Assembly (NCBI GenBank): GCA_036898135.1
Contig: CM072513.1
Span: 37,083,340 to 37,147,339, forward strand
Direction of reading: 5' to 3'
Source of the DNA: Oncomelania hupensis
Taxonomy: Eukaryota; Mollusca; Gastropoda; Littorinimorpha; Pomatiopsidae
DNA: 64,000 nucleotides
Below the pieces are notes generated by a model. It did not search any database. It worked only from the letters and a program-made list of their open reading frames with translations, and had not been told where the DNA came from. How positions within the stretch are numbered: the first letter of the stretch is position 1; each line of letters starts with the position of its first letter. Of the stretch, positions 44,383 to 53,452 are shown piece by piece. Made by a program: the position numbers and the translations under genes.

Positions 44383-46134
44383 TTACTGGACGGGGACGAA
44401 TTCTGGTGCTGTGGCCCTTAGTTGTGGTGGGTGGGCGACAGCTGCTGTGTCCTCCACGAGATGGCGACTGAGGTAGTCGGCTCCGTGGTTCTCTTTGCCG
44501 GGGATGTACTCGATTTGGAATGAGTATGCCTGAAGGGTGAGTGCCCATCTCATCAGGCGAGAGTTCAAAGACTTGGAGGCTGCCAGGAACGATAGTGGTT
44601 GGTGGTCCACCTGAACTGTGAAGTGGGTCCCATACAGGTAGAGTTGGAACTTCTGTATGGCCCAGACTAGTCCAAGACATTCTTTCTCCGACGTGGCGTA
44701 GTGGGTCTCGGCGGGTCTCAATTTTCTGCTGGCGTAGGCGACAGGGAATAGCGTCTCTGCATTCTTGGGGTCGCGTTGTAGCAGTACTGCTCCGAGGCCT
44801 AAGTCGCTTGCGTCGGTGCGAAGAACGAATGGCTGAGTCAAATCGGGTAGGTGGAGTACTGGCGCCGATGTCATTTTGTCCTTGAGGGTTTGGAATGCTG
44901 TCTCGCATTCGGCTGTCCAAACTACTTTGTCCGGGGCGATTTTCCGGGTTCCATTTGTCAGTGGTACGGCGATGCTGTTGTAGTTGGGGATGAATTTCTG
45001 GTAGAAGCCGCAGAGTCCTAGAAACGACTGCACTTCCTTCTTGGTCTTGGGCCTAGGAGCGTCGAGTAGGCGTTTCACTGTCTTTTCTACCGGTCGCAGG
45101 CTTCCTTGACTGATGGTGTGTCCCAGAAATTCTAGTTCTGTGAATCCAATCTGACATTTGGTGGGTCTTGCCGTCAATCCCGTGTCTCTGAGGCGGGCGA
45201 GTAGTTGTTGTAGGAGCGTGACATGTTCCTCCCACGTAGATGTTGCGATGAGGATGTCGTCCATAAACGAGTGTAGGTGCTCGCTGCTCAGGGGTGCCAG
45301 GAGTTTTCGCATCATGGCGCTGAAGATGCTGGGTGCGTTGTGGAGTCCGAATGGAAGCACGTTGAATTCGAAGTGTCCTTCCATAGTGCTGAACGCTAGG
45401 TACTTTCGGACTTGCGGTTGCACTGGTATCTGGTAGTATCCTTTGCTGAGGTCGATGCGTGAGAAGTACTTTGCTCGCTGTAGCTTGGCAAATAGGTCTG
45501 TCTGGTCCGGGAGTGGCTCTGGCTGGAATTGCGTTACGGCATTCAGCAGTCTGAAGTCGATGCACAGTCGATGCTCTCCGGTGGGTTTTCGCAACAATAC
45601 CGTGCCTGCGCTGTAGGATGAAGTAGACTCTGAGATGATTCCGGCTGCCAGTAAGGTGTCTATCTCTTCCTTGATGGCTCGCTGCTGCGATAGTGGCATC
45701 GGGTAGAGCTTCTGGCGGACGGGTGTTGGGTCGGTCACCGTTAAGGTTACTTCGACGAGGTCTGTCCTCCCTGGTCGGTCTGTGAGCACAGTCTGATGTT
45801 GTCGAATGACCTGTAGTACTTGCTGTTGCTGTTTAGCGGCTAGGTCTCCGTTGAGTATCACGCCTTTGTAGGTTTCTTTGGAGTGCAGGGGATACTCTAC
45901 TGCATTGGTCTCCATGCTTTCTCCTTCTTCCGCGATGGCGATGGCTAGCAAGTTGTGAGTGCTGGGGGTCCCTGGTCGGTCCGTATACTTCTTGAGGAGA
46001 TTGATGTGGTGGTATCGGGCTCTCCCGTTCACCTCTACTTGGTAGACTGTCTTGGATTTCTTGGCAGTCACCCGATACGGTCCTCTCCAAGCGATGTCCA
46101 GCTTGTTGGTTCCACTTGGAAGTAAGAGTAGCAC
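44383..46134 (-). CDS. pol (RT-RH part): Integrase GPY/F domain, reverse transcriptase and RNase H
   Basis: 583 codons. The frame is also open a little upstream of the first ATG (GDQV precedes the start). It opens with the end of integrase, the GPY/F motif at 16-20 (WRGPY) and HHINLLKKY. Reverse transcriptase spans about 125-340 with D228 (RIDLSKGYY) and FMDD at 290-293, where F replaces the usual Y of YxDD. The connection domain follows (FLGLCGFYQKFIPNY). RNase H has D441 (TDAS), E485, D510 and D553 (GADYLSR). No stop interrupts it. That the integrase C-terminus directly precedes reverse transcriptase in one frame is direct evidence for the INT-before-RT order. Confidence 0.92.
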   Translation of the reverse strand: MLLLLPSGTNKLDIAWRGPYRVTAKKSKTVYQVEVNGRARYHHINLLKKYTDRPGTPSTHNLLAIAIAEEGESMETNAVEYPLHSKETYKGVILNGDLAAKQQQQVLQVIRQHQTVLTDRPGRTDLVEVTLTVTDPTPVRQKLYPMPLSQQRAIKEEIDTLLAAGIISESTSSYSAGTVLLRKPTGEHRLCIDFRLLNAVTQFQPEPLPDQTDLFAKLQRAKYFSRIDLSKGYYQIPVQPQVRKYLAFSTMEGHFEFNVLPFGLHNAPSIFSAMMRKLLAPLSSEHLHSFMDDILIATSTWEEHVTLLQQLLARLRDTGLTARPTKCQIGFTELEFLGHTISQGSLRPVEKTVKRLLDAPRPKTKKEVQSFLGLCGFYQKFIPNYNSIAVPLTNGTRKIAPDKVVWTAECETAFQTLKDKMTSAPVLHLPDLTQPFVLRTDASDLGLGAVLLQRDPKNAETLFPVAYASRKLRPAETHYATSEKECLGLVWAIQKFQLYLYGTHFTVQVDHQPLSFLAASKSLNSRLMRWALTLQAYSFQIEYIPGKENHGADYLSRHLVEDTAAVAHPPQLRATAPEFVPVQ

Positions 46135-47401
46135 TTGATCGCCGTTCTCTGTCCTTCGCGTGGCGGTTGTAGTACTTCGCCTGACGGGCTCTTGCCTTCT
46201 TCAGTGCTTCACCAGCTTTCTTCCACGTTGCTTTGAGGGTTTCCTGCAGGTCTGCGACGTACTTGGTGGCACCTCTTGGTGTGTCGTCTATCTTGGCTTC
46301 CGTCCAACTTCTGCGTAGGGCTTCTAGCGGTCCTGCTAGAGGTCTGCCGAATAGCAATGTTGACGGGGTGTAGCCTGTGGCTGCATGGGGTGTTTCTCGG
46401 TATGCGAACAGTGCCGCATTCACGTAGGTGTCCCACGCTTCTGGATTGTCGTCGGCGACTTTCCTGAGGATGGTGAGAAGGGTTCCATTCAGTCTTTCTA
46501 CTTGTCCGTTGCTGGCGGGGTGGTATGGTGGTGTGCGAATGTGATGAACTTGTATCAACTCGAACACGTCTTGCATCAGGCGGCCGGTGAACTGAGATCC
46601 GTTGTCCGTTCTAATGCTGTCCGGGAATCCGACTCTGGTAAAGATGGCGATGAGTGCATCTGCAATCTTCTTGGTGTCGATCGCTGGCAACGGGACTGCT
46701 TCGCACCACATCGTACATGCGTCGACGAGTGTGAGTAGAAATCTGTTCCGCTTCTTGGTCATGGGCAGTGGTCCTACTATGTCTACTGAGACTTGCTGGA
46801 ATGGCACGCCGACTACTACCGATGGTCCTAAGGTAACTGGTACGGTGTGATGTCGCGGGGAATATCGTTGACATTGGTGGCAAGATTTCACGTAGCGCTT
46901 GACATCCTCCGTGATTCCTGGCCAATAGTAGTGTGCGCTGATTCTCTGCACTGTGGCTCCAATTCCCATGTGTCCGCTGAGTGGCATGCTGTGGCCTAAT
47001 TCTAGTACTTGGGCTCGAAGGGTGGCTGGTAGTACTAGTTGGGTGTGATCTCCATCTCCTTGTCGATGTAGAACTCCCTCTTCCATGTAGAAGTCTCCCT
47101 TGTGCGGGGGTGTGTGCGCCTTGGGTAGCTTCTGGAAGCACTTCGCTATCGAGGTGTCTTCTTTCTGTGCTGTTTTGATCTCTTCGAGTCCTGGATTCGG
47201 AGCGAACTCGGGCTGGGGTGGTTGGGTTTTAGCTTGGGCCCTGGTTTGCACTGCAGCTATCTCTACAGTTTTAGGGGGCGTGCCTAAGAACACATACCTA
47301 CAACCTAGCACTAGATCATACAGGGGTTTCTGTAAAACAGCTGCTTGGATTCGTCCTGTGACGTAATTACCCTCTCTACTTCTATCCAAGCTATTGGGCA
47401 A
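45833..47401 (-). CDS. pol (PR-INT part): Protease C-terminus and integrase
   Basis: Residues 10-40 complete the retropepsin (GRIQAAVLQKPLYDLVLG). The integrase zinc domain has H137, H144, C174 and C177. The catalytic core has D207 (VSVDIVG), D266 (RTDNGSQF) and E302 (NGQVERLNG), i.e. DD35E. The meaningful frame ends near residue 420; the following ~100 residues are out-of-frame translation. It lies one frame away from Gag and from the reverse-transcriptase frame, so it has shifts at both ends: near 47371-47382 (inside protease) and near 46144-46150 (before the integrase GPY/F domain). The product would insert the DNA copy in the nucleus. I read the shifts as mutations rather than programmed events. 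Confidence 0.85.
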   Translation of the reverse strand: MPNSLDRSREGNYVTGRIQAAVLQKPLYDLVLGCRYVFLGTPPKTVEIAAVQTRAQAKTQPPQPEFAPNPGLEEIKTAQKEDTSIAKCFQKLPKAHTPPHKGDFYMEEGVLHRQGDGDHTQLVLPATLRAQVLELGHSMPLSGHMGIGATVQRISAHYYWPGITEDVKRYVKSCHQCQRYSPRHHTVPVTLGPSVVVGVPFQQVSVDIVGPLPMTKKRNRFLLTLVDACTMWCEAVPLPAIDTKKIADALIAIFTRVGFPDSIRTDNGSQFTGRLMQDVFELIQVHHIRTPPYHPASNGQVERLNGTLLTILRKVADDNPEAWDTYVNAALFAYRETPHAATGYTPSTLLFGRPLAGPLEALRRSWTEAKIDDTPRGATKYVADLQETLKATWKKAGEALKKARARQAKYYNRHAKDRERRSSATLTSKWNQQAGHRLERTVSGDCQEIQDSLPSRGERESPIPPHQSPQEVYGPTRDPQHSQLASHRHRGRRRKHGDQCSRVSPALQRNLQRRDTQRRPSR

Positions 47402-48897
47402 GTAGTCGTCGGTTTCGTCAAGTCTGCTCCTTGTAGTTCGACTGTCTTGTCTGTCAAGTCCGCGCGCGATACAAGAGATTCGCTAACTATCGCGTCGTAT
47501 GATAGACCTGTGTCATACAGACAGTTCGCTTCTTTTCCGTTGACCCTGACCGTGTCTGTCGCCGATGGGTGATCTCCGATGGTGTGTGGCTTGTTACCGC
47601 TGCTTTGAGTTAGAACTCTGTGCGCTGGCCGGCTTTCGCGCTCTTCCCTACGTTGTGCGGCCAACTTGAAACATTCTGCGGTGGAGTGATTGTTTCTGTT
47701 GCAGAACGAACAATACCGTCTCTGTTCTGCAGGACCTCTTTTCCCGAATTCCGTGTTGGGTCCTTTGTTTTGCCCAGGTCTGGGGTTATTCGGCTTATTC
47801 GCGGTGCGCTCCTCCCGGTTAGGGCTTCGTTTCTGTGCCTCTTTCCCGTTAGGCTTTAGGTCTCGCCTGAAGCTCTTGGCTTCTCCGTGGGCGGCCACGT
47901 ACCTATCTGCGACCTTGACCAGATCCTCCAGTCTTTCCGCGCCCTGCTCTACTGAGAATGTCCTCAGCTCGGGGGTCATGGTTTCCCGTAGCTGTTCCCA
48001 TACTAACAGTTCTGTCAGTCCATCATACGTCTTAGCCGTGGCTGACTGGCTAATCCACTTATCCAGCATTGTGGACAACCGATCCGCGAACTGCGCATAG
48101 CTCTCTCCTTTCACTCTACGATTGGTGCGGAATTTTTGCCGGTAGCATTCTCCTGTTAGTTCGAATCCCGTTAGGAGTGCCTCTTTTACTTTGTGATAGT
48201 CAGTCACTCTGTCAGTCGGTAGCTTACTGTAGATGTCATAAGCCTTTCCTCTAAGCCCTTGACTAAGCTTAAAAGACCAATGAGTGGGATCTAGTTTATA
48301 CTCTGTTGCTAGACGCTCAAACCTAGTCAGATAGAGATCTAGACCTTCTTCTCTCTCATTGAATGTTCCCAGTGGAAATGACATTCCTTGTACAGGGTTG
48401 GATGCTACCTCTAGCTGATCTGAGTGGGGAGGGGTTGAGGAAGAACTTGAAGCTCCTGATCCCAATCTTCTTAGCTCTAACTCATGCTGTCTTTCTTTTT
48501 CCTTTTCTGCCCTCTCTTTTTCTTTTTCTGCCCGCTCATAATCCCATCTCCTGACTTCTGCTTCTCTCTCTGCTGCTACTTTCTTCTGTTCTCTTTCTGC
48601 CTCTAGCTCAAGTTTCTTCTGCTCTCTCGCTGCTTCTAACTCTGCTTTCTTTTGCTCTGCCTCTAATGCTAGTTTCTTCTGCTCTGCTTCTAGTTCTGCT
48701 TTTTTCTGTTCTCTCTCTGCGGCTCTCTCTGCCGCTTCGAGTTTCTTCGCCTCTCTCTCTGCTGCTCTCTCTGCCTTAGCCTCCTGTTTCTCTACCTCTG
48801 CATTGATATACGCAATTAGGTCTCCCCCTGCTAAGTGTAAAGATTCCCCTAATTCCTTGAAGCGCAATCTCAAGGCCACTGGGTCCGACATTGTCAA
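47311..48897 (-). CDS. gag: Gag with SCAN-like capsid, CCHC knuckle and start of protease
   Basis: 528 codons. Residues ~33-145 form a Glu/Lys/Ala-rich coiled coil. Residues ~185-335 are the capsid region. Its second half (KFRTNRRVKGESYAQFADRL, then LTELLVWEQLRETMTPELRT) has the ELLVxEQxL...PELR pattern of the SCAN domain, which is thought to derive from Gmr1-like Gag. A single CCHC knuckle follows (C396, C399, H404, C409). Retropepsin starts at about 452 with the active-site DTG at 462-464. The frame then runs off at about residue 508 and stops; the protease C-terminus (YDLVLG) lies in the next frame. The start at 48897 is the first ATG after the 5' LTR and leader. Confidence 0.88.
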   Translation of the reverse strand: MTMSDPVALRLRFKELGESLHLAGGDLIAYINAEVEKQEAKAERAAEREAKKLEAAERAAEREQKKAELEAEQKKLALEAEQKKAELEAAREQKKLELEAEREQKKVAAEREAEVRRWDYERAEKEKERAEKEKERQHELELRRLGSGASSSSSTPPHSDQLEVASNPVQGMSFPLGTFNEREEGLDLYLTRFERLATEYKLDPTHWSFKLSQGLRGKAYDIYSKLPTDRVTDYHKVKEALLTGFELTGECYRQKFRTNRRVKGESYAQFADRLSTMLDKWISQSATAKTYDGLTELLVWEQLRETMTPELRTFSVEQGAERLEDLVKVADRYVAAHGEAKSFRRDLKPNGKEAQKRSPNREERTANKPNNPRPGQNKGPNTEFGKRGPAEQRRYCSFCNRNNHSTAECFKLAAQRREERESRPAHRVLTQSSGNKPHTIGDHPSATDTVRVNGKEANCLYDTGLSYDAIVSESLVSRADLTDKTVELQGADLTKPTTTCPIAWIEVERVITSQDESKQLFYRNPCMI

Positions 48898-49235
48898 ACG
48901 TGTCTATGACCAACCTCCGAATCACGTGGAATACCAAAACACTAGCAATATCGCAAGTCAATAACAACAATGCAAAGGCAATCAAATTCGTAATCAATAA
49001 TAGAATAAAACAAGAGTCAAATGGCATACAACAGTTATTTAAGCAAAACCTGCAAAAGAACAATGCAACATACAGGCACAAAAATAATTGAAGCAAAAAA
49101 GTTTTTAACTAAAGAATAGTGCACCAAAACTGATCAGTCCTTGTTACAACTATTCTAAGTTATTCTACTACTACTACTGTTATCTAATTTTATTGTACTT
49201 AGATCCGGTTATACCCAATTCCTATTATACACAGA

Positions 49236-49253
49236 TCCTGGCTAGGCTCGCCA
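49236..49253 (-). promoter_or_regulatory. Candidate tRNA primer-binding site of the gypsy element
   Basis: On the coding strand the LTR end is followed, after 7 nt, by TGGCGAGCCTAGCCAGGA. The TGG start is expected where a tRNA CCA end pairs. I cannot name the tRNA without a search. Confidence 0.5.
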
Positions 49254-49732
49254 ATTAAAGTGTCACGTGGGGTTTATGGGCTCTGCACAATGGAATTATG
49301 GACCCTCACGTTTATTCGGTGGGAACTGCTAGTTAGTCACCCTATGAATTACTTTAATAAATTTATTTGTTTAGCTCGTTCTGGGTTAAGGTTGGGGTAC
49401 AGAGATAGATAGAAAAATGGTAAAAGATTACTGTCACACTAGCTTTCACACGGCTATGAATCATATGTAGTCCAGCCACTTGATAACAGTTAAAGTCACA
49501 CATTTAATTCTTCTACTCTATACAAGGTTTTCTAGGTACTAATCTAACTTAAAAAGTCTCAGTCAATGCAAATAGTTCGATCGCTGATATTCTAGGCAGC
49601 TGTTATTTCTTCATCGGGCACTTGCTATTAGCGTTCATGTAGATTGGACTACTGTGGTCCGTTTTACAGTTTCTGAAGAGTGGACTACTGTGGTCCTGTT
49701 TTCTATCAGTTTAAGTGCACTGATTCCTGTGA

Positions 49733-50443
49733 GCTTATTCTAGGGCGCGGGATGCGCGGGATCACGCACAAAAAGTTTTTTTCCCGCAAAGAAATTCGAT
49801 GAGCGCGTTCGCGATCCCGCGGAGATTGGAAATATCCCGCTACATGTCTTGATCGAAGCGGGCTTTACTGTGACGTTTCTGTCGTCTGCTAGGGCGTAGC
49901 GGAAACTGGAGTTAAATGGAAGTTGCTCTCTTGTATATGCAATGTGTCTCAAATTTTCATTGGCCGATGCTATTCTTTTTGACCAATCACCTTTCTTCTG
50001 AGTGTGGCATCGATGAACCTGACCAGTTGGAACTGGTTTACAATCAGAATCAGAATGGCTTCGAAAAAGCGCACGCTTTTCGACTTCGAATTCAGTGGAG
50101 GAACTGTGAAGAAAACAGTCACACTGTTTTCCCATGACTGATCTTCTAAAATAGCAGAGCTTTTATGCAACAGTTGTGAAAGCAAGGTTACAGATACCAG
50201 TTTGTGATATATTTTATCTGCGAATTGTGTGTTCTACTGTTTGGAGAGAATGCGACACTTGACTGTTTCACAGTTTATCCGGGAACATCACGGGAGAAAA
50301 CAAGTATGGATATTTGTTTGTGTGTACACCCTATATATGCCGAGAAGATGCCCCCACTGTTTTGGTCAGAGGGGGGCCTAATCCCCCTCTTTTTTTCAAG
50401 GAAGGGGGGCCTGCCCCCACTTTTTCAAAATCCTAGAATAAGC
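49733..50443 (+). mobile_element. 711-bp DNA transposon with 12-bp terminal inverted repeats
   Basis: Ends are GCTTATTCTAGG and CCTAGAATAAGC, a perfect 12-bp inverted repeat, flanked by TTCCTGTGA (49724-49732 and 50444-50452). The sister LTR shows the empty site near 43146-43156. It has no transposase, so it is non-autonomous. A 28-codon frame at 50055-50141 starts MASKKRTLFDFEFSGGTVKK, resembling N-termini of some hAT/ZMYM-like transposases, but it ends soon after. The 9-bp duplication would suit a Mutator- or Merlin-type element better than hAT, so the superfamily is open. Confidence 0.88.
50055..50141 (+). pseudogene. Possible remnant transposase N-terminus in the DNA transposon
   Basis: 28 codons from ATG with a basic start followed by TLFDFEFSGG, then a stop. 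A CCAAT-like box (ATTGGCCGATG, GACCAATCACC) lies about 100 bp upstream. This is a weak suggestion that the non-autonomous element kept the promoter and start of a parent transposase gene. Confidence 0.3.
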
Positions 50444-51505
50444 TTCCTGTGAGCACTTAACTGATGTGTGGGGTGTTCGAAGTCCTTCTGTGAGGTAGCT
50501 TCTGGTACACCTGTGTCGTTGTGTAGTCTGGTCCCTTGCCACGCTGTGGGGTCTTGCAGGGTGTGTTCCAGGGTTAGCTCTCTCCGACTTGTGCGGTAGA
50601 GGCTACGCAGACAACTCGTCGTTTCTGTGGAGTTGGGCGCACGGGATAGCTCGCCTGCTCGTCTGTAATATAAGAGACGAAATTCTGCACAACCCTGAAT
50701 AAGCGGTTTGTGCAGAGCGTCTCACTGAAAGCCAAAGTAGCCCTCAGTGATAGCTCCACATCTCTATACATAAGCGACGAACATTCTGCTACTTCCGGGG
50801 TCCACTGGAATCTCACTCTAAATTCCTATACATATATAAATATAAATCGTGGCTAACTATACACATACAGAATTAATAATATTATAAACCTTCAGTGGTA
50901 CAGCCACTGGTCTGCAAACATACACATAAGTTAAACAACAGTGGTTCCGTACGGTATACAACATGGCGGCGCAACCGGTCGTGTTTCGCTTTGTGGTCGG
51001 CTCTTCCACGTGGTACGGCAAATTCGGATTAATAATTCACATTTATGCATAGCAAATTCCACAAACATAATTTCAACAATACTATAAATATATCACGATG
51101 AAACAGAAGGATGTTCATTTACCTGTTTGACAAGTTCAGTCCCGTGGTGACTTGATAGAATTCTAAGATTCTTAAGTACTGCTTCCTGGTCTCTGAGTAA
51201 AGATATTTCTCTAGCTATGTAGATGTTAACTCTTCCTCGTCTCACACACGACTGACTAAAACTGTGCTAGGTTTTGACCCAGTCAAACTGGCTCTAACCG
51301 CTTTGCCTGAGCTCTGGTTGGTTATAATTTTTACGACTCTCGCCCACAGTACTGACTAACTACGCAGCGTGGGTCAGCCTCGCAGTGTGTGGACCTATGT
51401 GTACTTGTAATTGCTTGCTGTGTAATACCCTAACTCTCTAATGTTACAATGACTACACAAGGCTAAATAGAGAATAGGCAGAGTAAAACTAGCCAGTTCG
51501 TGACA

Positions 51506-51519
51506 AATAATAATATAAC

Positions 51520-51584
<65 letters not shown>

Positions 51585-51890
51585 GGGATGCTGTCAGGCA
51601 CTTTTTCTTCAATCGATCTCAAAGTGCGGCGATCCCAAGAAGTCGCTGTTACAGAAGTCGGAATAGAAATCAATAGTTTTTTTGTTTTTTGTTTTTTTAA
51701 ATTTTAGATTAATTGCATTCTACAGCATTATTGAAGCTATGGTAAAAACCGGAGTACCCGGAGAAAAACCTCAGTGTCCTGCAAAAGTTTAGTACCTAAG
51801 TCACGTAAATACGACCCACTCGGGATTCGAACCAGCTACCTTCGGCATAGCAAACCAGCTCACTACCATAGCAGGCCACCCATTTGTAAA
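51506..51890 (-). mobile_element. SINE-1 copy whose tail holds the gypsy insertion
   Basis: (TAA)n at 51506-51584, then GGGATGCTGTCAGGCACTTT, the core (TACCCGGAGAAAAACCTCAG) and a tRNA-like head in inverse (GGGATTCGAACCAGCTACCT as B-box, CACTACCATAGCAGGCC at the A-box side). The tail continues at 39459-39516 across the gypsy element. Confidence 0.8.
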
Positions 51891-52340
51891 TGCTCTATGC
51901 ACACTTTCAATTTGGAATACTTTGGAGAACTGCTAACAATCAACATTTTAAATTTGTTACTCACGTCTTTGCTAGCAGTTTCAGAGACACTGAAAACCAG
52001 CACCAAAAACAGCAGCAGCATCGATTTCATCTTTCTTTAAAGAAGCTTAAGACACTTCTGTTAAAGTCGCAAAGCTTTGTATGCTACCAGTCGCTCAGTT
52101 TGTGAATCGCGTGGCACTGAAGCTTGACATACAGAAGTAAATTAGACTGTGAATTATATAGAATTATATAGAAAGCAAAAAGTATTGGCATGACAATTAG
52201 ACTTCATGAGATCCATGAACTGGTCATGACCAGACGTTCACTACTTCTGAACTTGATCAGACATCCTTTTTGCTGCAGTGTAACACAGGTTGTAAGAGTT
52301 AGTTCAATAATGATGATGACGATGATGATAATGATAATGA
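51891..52340. other. No feature recognised
   Basis: A frame around 51890-52105 contains HRFHLSLKKLKTLLLKS, faintly like the last residues of CR1/L2 ORFs. This is too weak to call. Confidence 0.3.
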
Positions 52341-52342
52341 TT

Positions 52343-52346
52343 ATGA

Positions 52347-52419
<73 letters not shown>

Positions 52420-52560
52420 GCTACTACTACTACTACTACTACTGCTACTACTACTACTACTACTAGTAGTAATAATAATAATAACAATAATAATACAGGA
52501 TGCCATCACACGCTTTTACTTCAGTAGAACTCAAAGCGACGACGTCAAAGAGTCGACGTT
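52343..52560 (-). repeat. SINE-1 3' end with (TAC)n tail, start of duplicated block D
   Basis: A (TAC)n tract of about 120 bp ends in AGTAGTAATAATAATA, then CAGGATGCCATCACACGCTT and GACGTCAAAGAGTCGACG. Same locus as 33253-33420, where the tail is (TAA)n. Confidence 0.8.
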
Positions 52561-52654
52561 TTGTAATGACTCTTTATGCAGTGTTTTATCTCCTCTTCCT
52601 CATCCCCTTCCCCATATCCACCCACCTTCACTTCCCGTGTCGCTGCAAGGGAAC

Positions 52655-53107
52655 TTCCCCCGTGGGGGTGCCGGGGGTTTCAGTATAAATAATATCCCCA
52701 CTTTGTGGAAATGTAGTGCTTTAAATTCCCACTGCCACTATCTTTCTCCTTTGTTCTTTCTCATTCCTACTCTGTTCTATCAATGTACTATACTATCTTC
52801 TTCTTCGCTAGACCAGTCACCTACCTTTTTTCTTGAAAACTCTTCTGGGACAAAACTCCTCATTTGTGTGTGAGGTCTGTTGGATCAGCTTGGAAATATT
52901 GGACGCTTTCTGCCAGGTGGCCACTGGGGCTTCCTATGATGTTATTATTTGGCAATGTAGGCATTTTATAAGTATGTGTTTTGTTGAAAATTTTATAATG
53001 ATGTTTTGTATTCTATTTGTTTTTGTAAACGGGGGTTCGATAAATTAAAGTATAACCTCAGCGTCCCCTGCGTGGGATGTCTTTATTGTAAAGGGATGTA
53101 ATGTAAT
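52655..53107 (+). mobile_element. Family A insertion with internal 3' deletion
   Basis: Flanked by GCAAGGGAAC (52645-52654 and 53108-53117); block C has the empty site. It begins TTCCCCCGTGGGGGTGCCGG with a TATAAATAA box and ends GGATGTAATGTAAT. Compared with 13485-14057 it lacks about 120 bp including the 3' hairpin but retains the terminal tail, so the deletion is internal. Confidence 0.9.
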
Positions 53108-53452
53108 GCAAGGGAACAGTAAAAGAACGGCATTAGTACTGACTCAAATAAACGCGCATTCATTAGGGATACATTTGAACGGCTCGCCGTCTGGTTGTGT
53201 TTTTCAACACCTCCTCGTCAGGGATGTGGAGAGGGAATAGATGATCACCATCCTCGTGTAGCTGATGAAAGTAAGATCCAGAGGCCTTTCTCGTGCAAGA
53301 TATACTTCTTTTTTTTAAAGCGCTATATTAATACTCTTATTGTTATTTATTAGTTCCCCACCCTTCTTCTTACCCCATCCACCATGGAAAATTTACGGGA
53401 AACCCTTCTCTCGCCGTTGTCACCTTTCTTTATTTTCCGCTAATGGCAGCAG

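Larger units (their letters stand above)
39517..51505 (-). mobile_element. Ty3/gypsy LTR retrotransposon, Gmr1-like domain order
   Basis: Terminal sequences are TGTCACGTGGGG and AGTTCGTGACA. After removing two later insertions (RTE and a 711-bp DNA element) with their target duplications, the element is about 8.1 kb with LTRs of about 1.53 kb. Reading the minus strand, the order is Gag, protease, integrase, reverse transcriptase, RNase H. This is the Ty1/copia order on a sequence set that is clearly Ty3/gypsy (HHCC and DD35E integrase with GPY/F domain, gypsy-type reverse transcriptase and RNase H). Such an order is established for Gmr1-like elements. LTRs differ by about half a dozen substitutions and one 7-bp indel. 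Confidence 0.92.
49261..51505 (-). repeat. Gypsy 5' LTR, with DNA transposon insertion
   Basis: On the coding strand this is the upstream LTR. Without the insertion at 49733-50452 it is 1525 bp. The first 470 bp are identical by eye to 42708-43157. It contains a direct repeat of TGGACTACTGTGGTCC near 49640-49700. Confidence 0.92.

Noticed and set aside
44369..47141. Other long open frames overlapping pol (for example 45053-45565, 46611-47141, 44369-44920)
   Set aside because: Off-frame shadows of the pol coding region with biased composition.
47371..47382. Programmed -1 frameshift site between Gag and Pol
   Set aside because: The change lies inside the protease domain, no slippery heptamer is visible, and a second opposite change occurs downstream. 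Mutation or sequence error is simpler.
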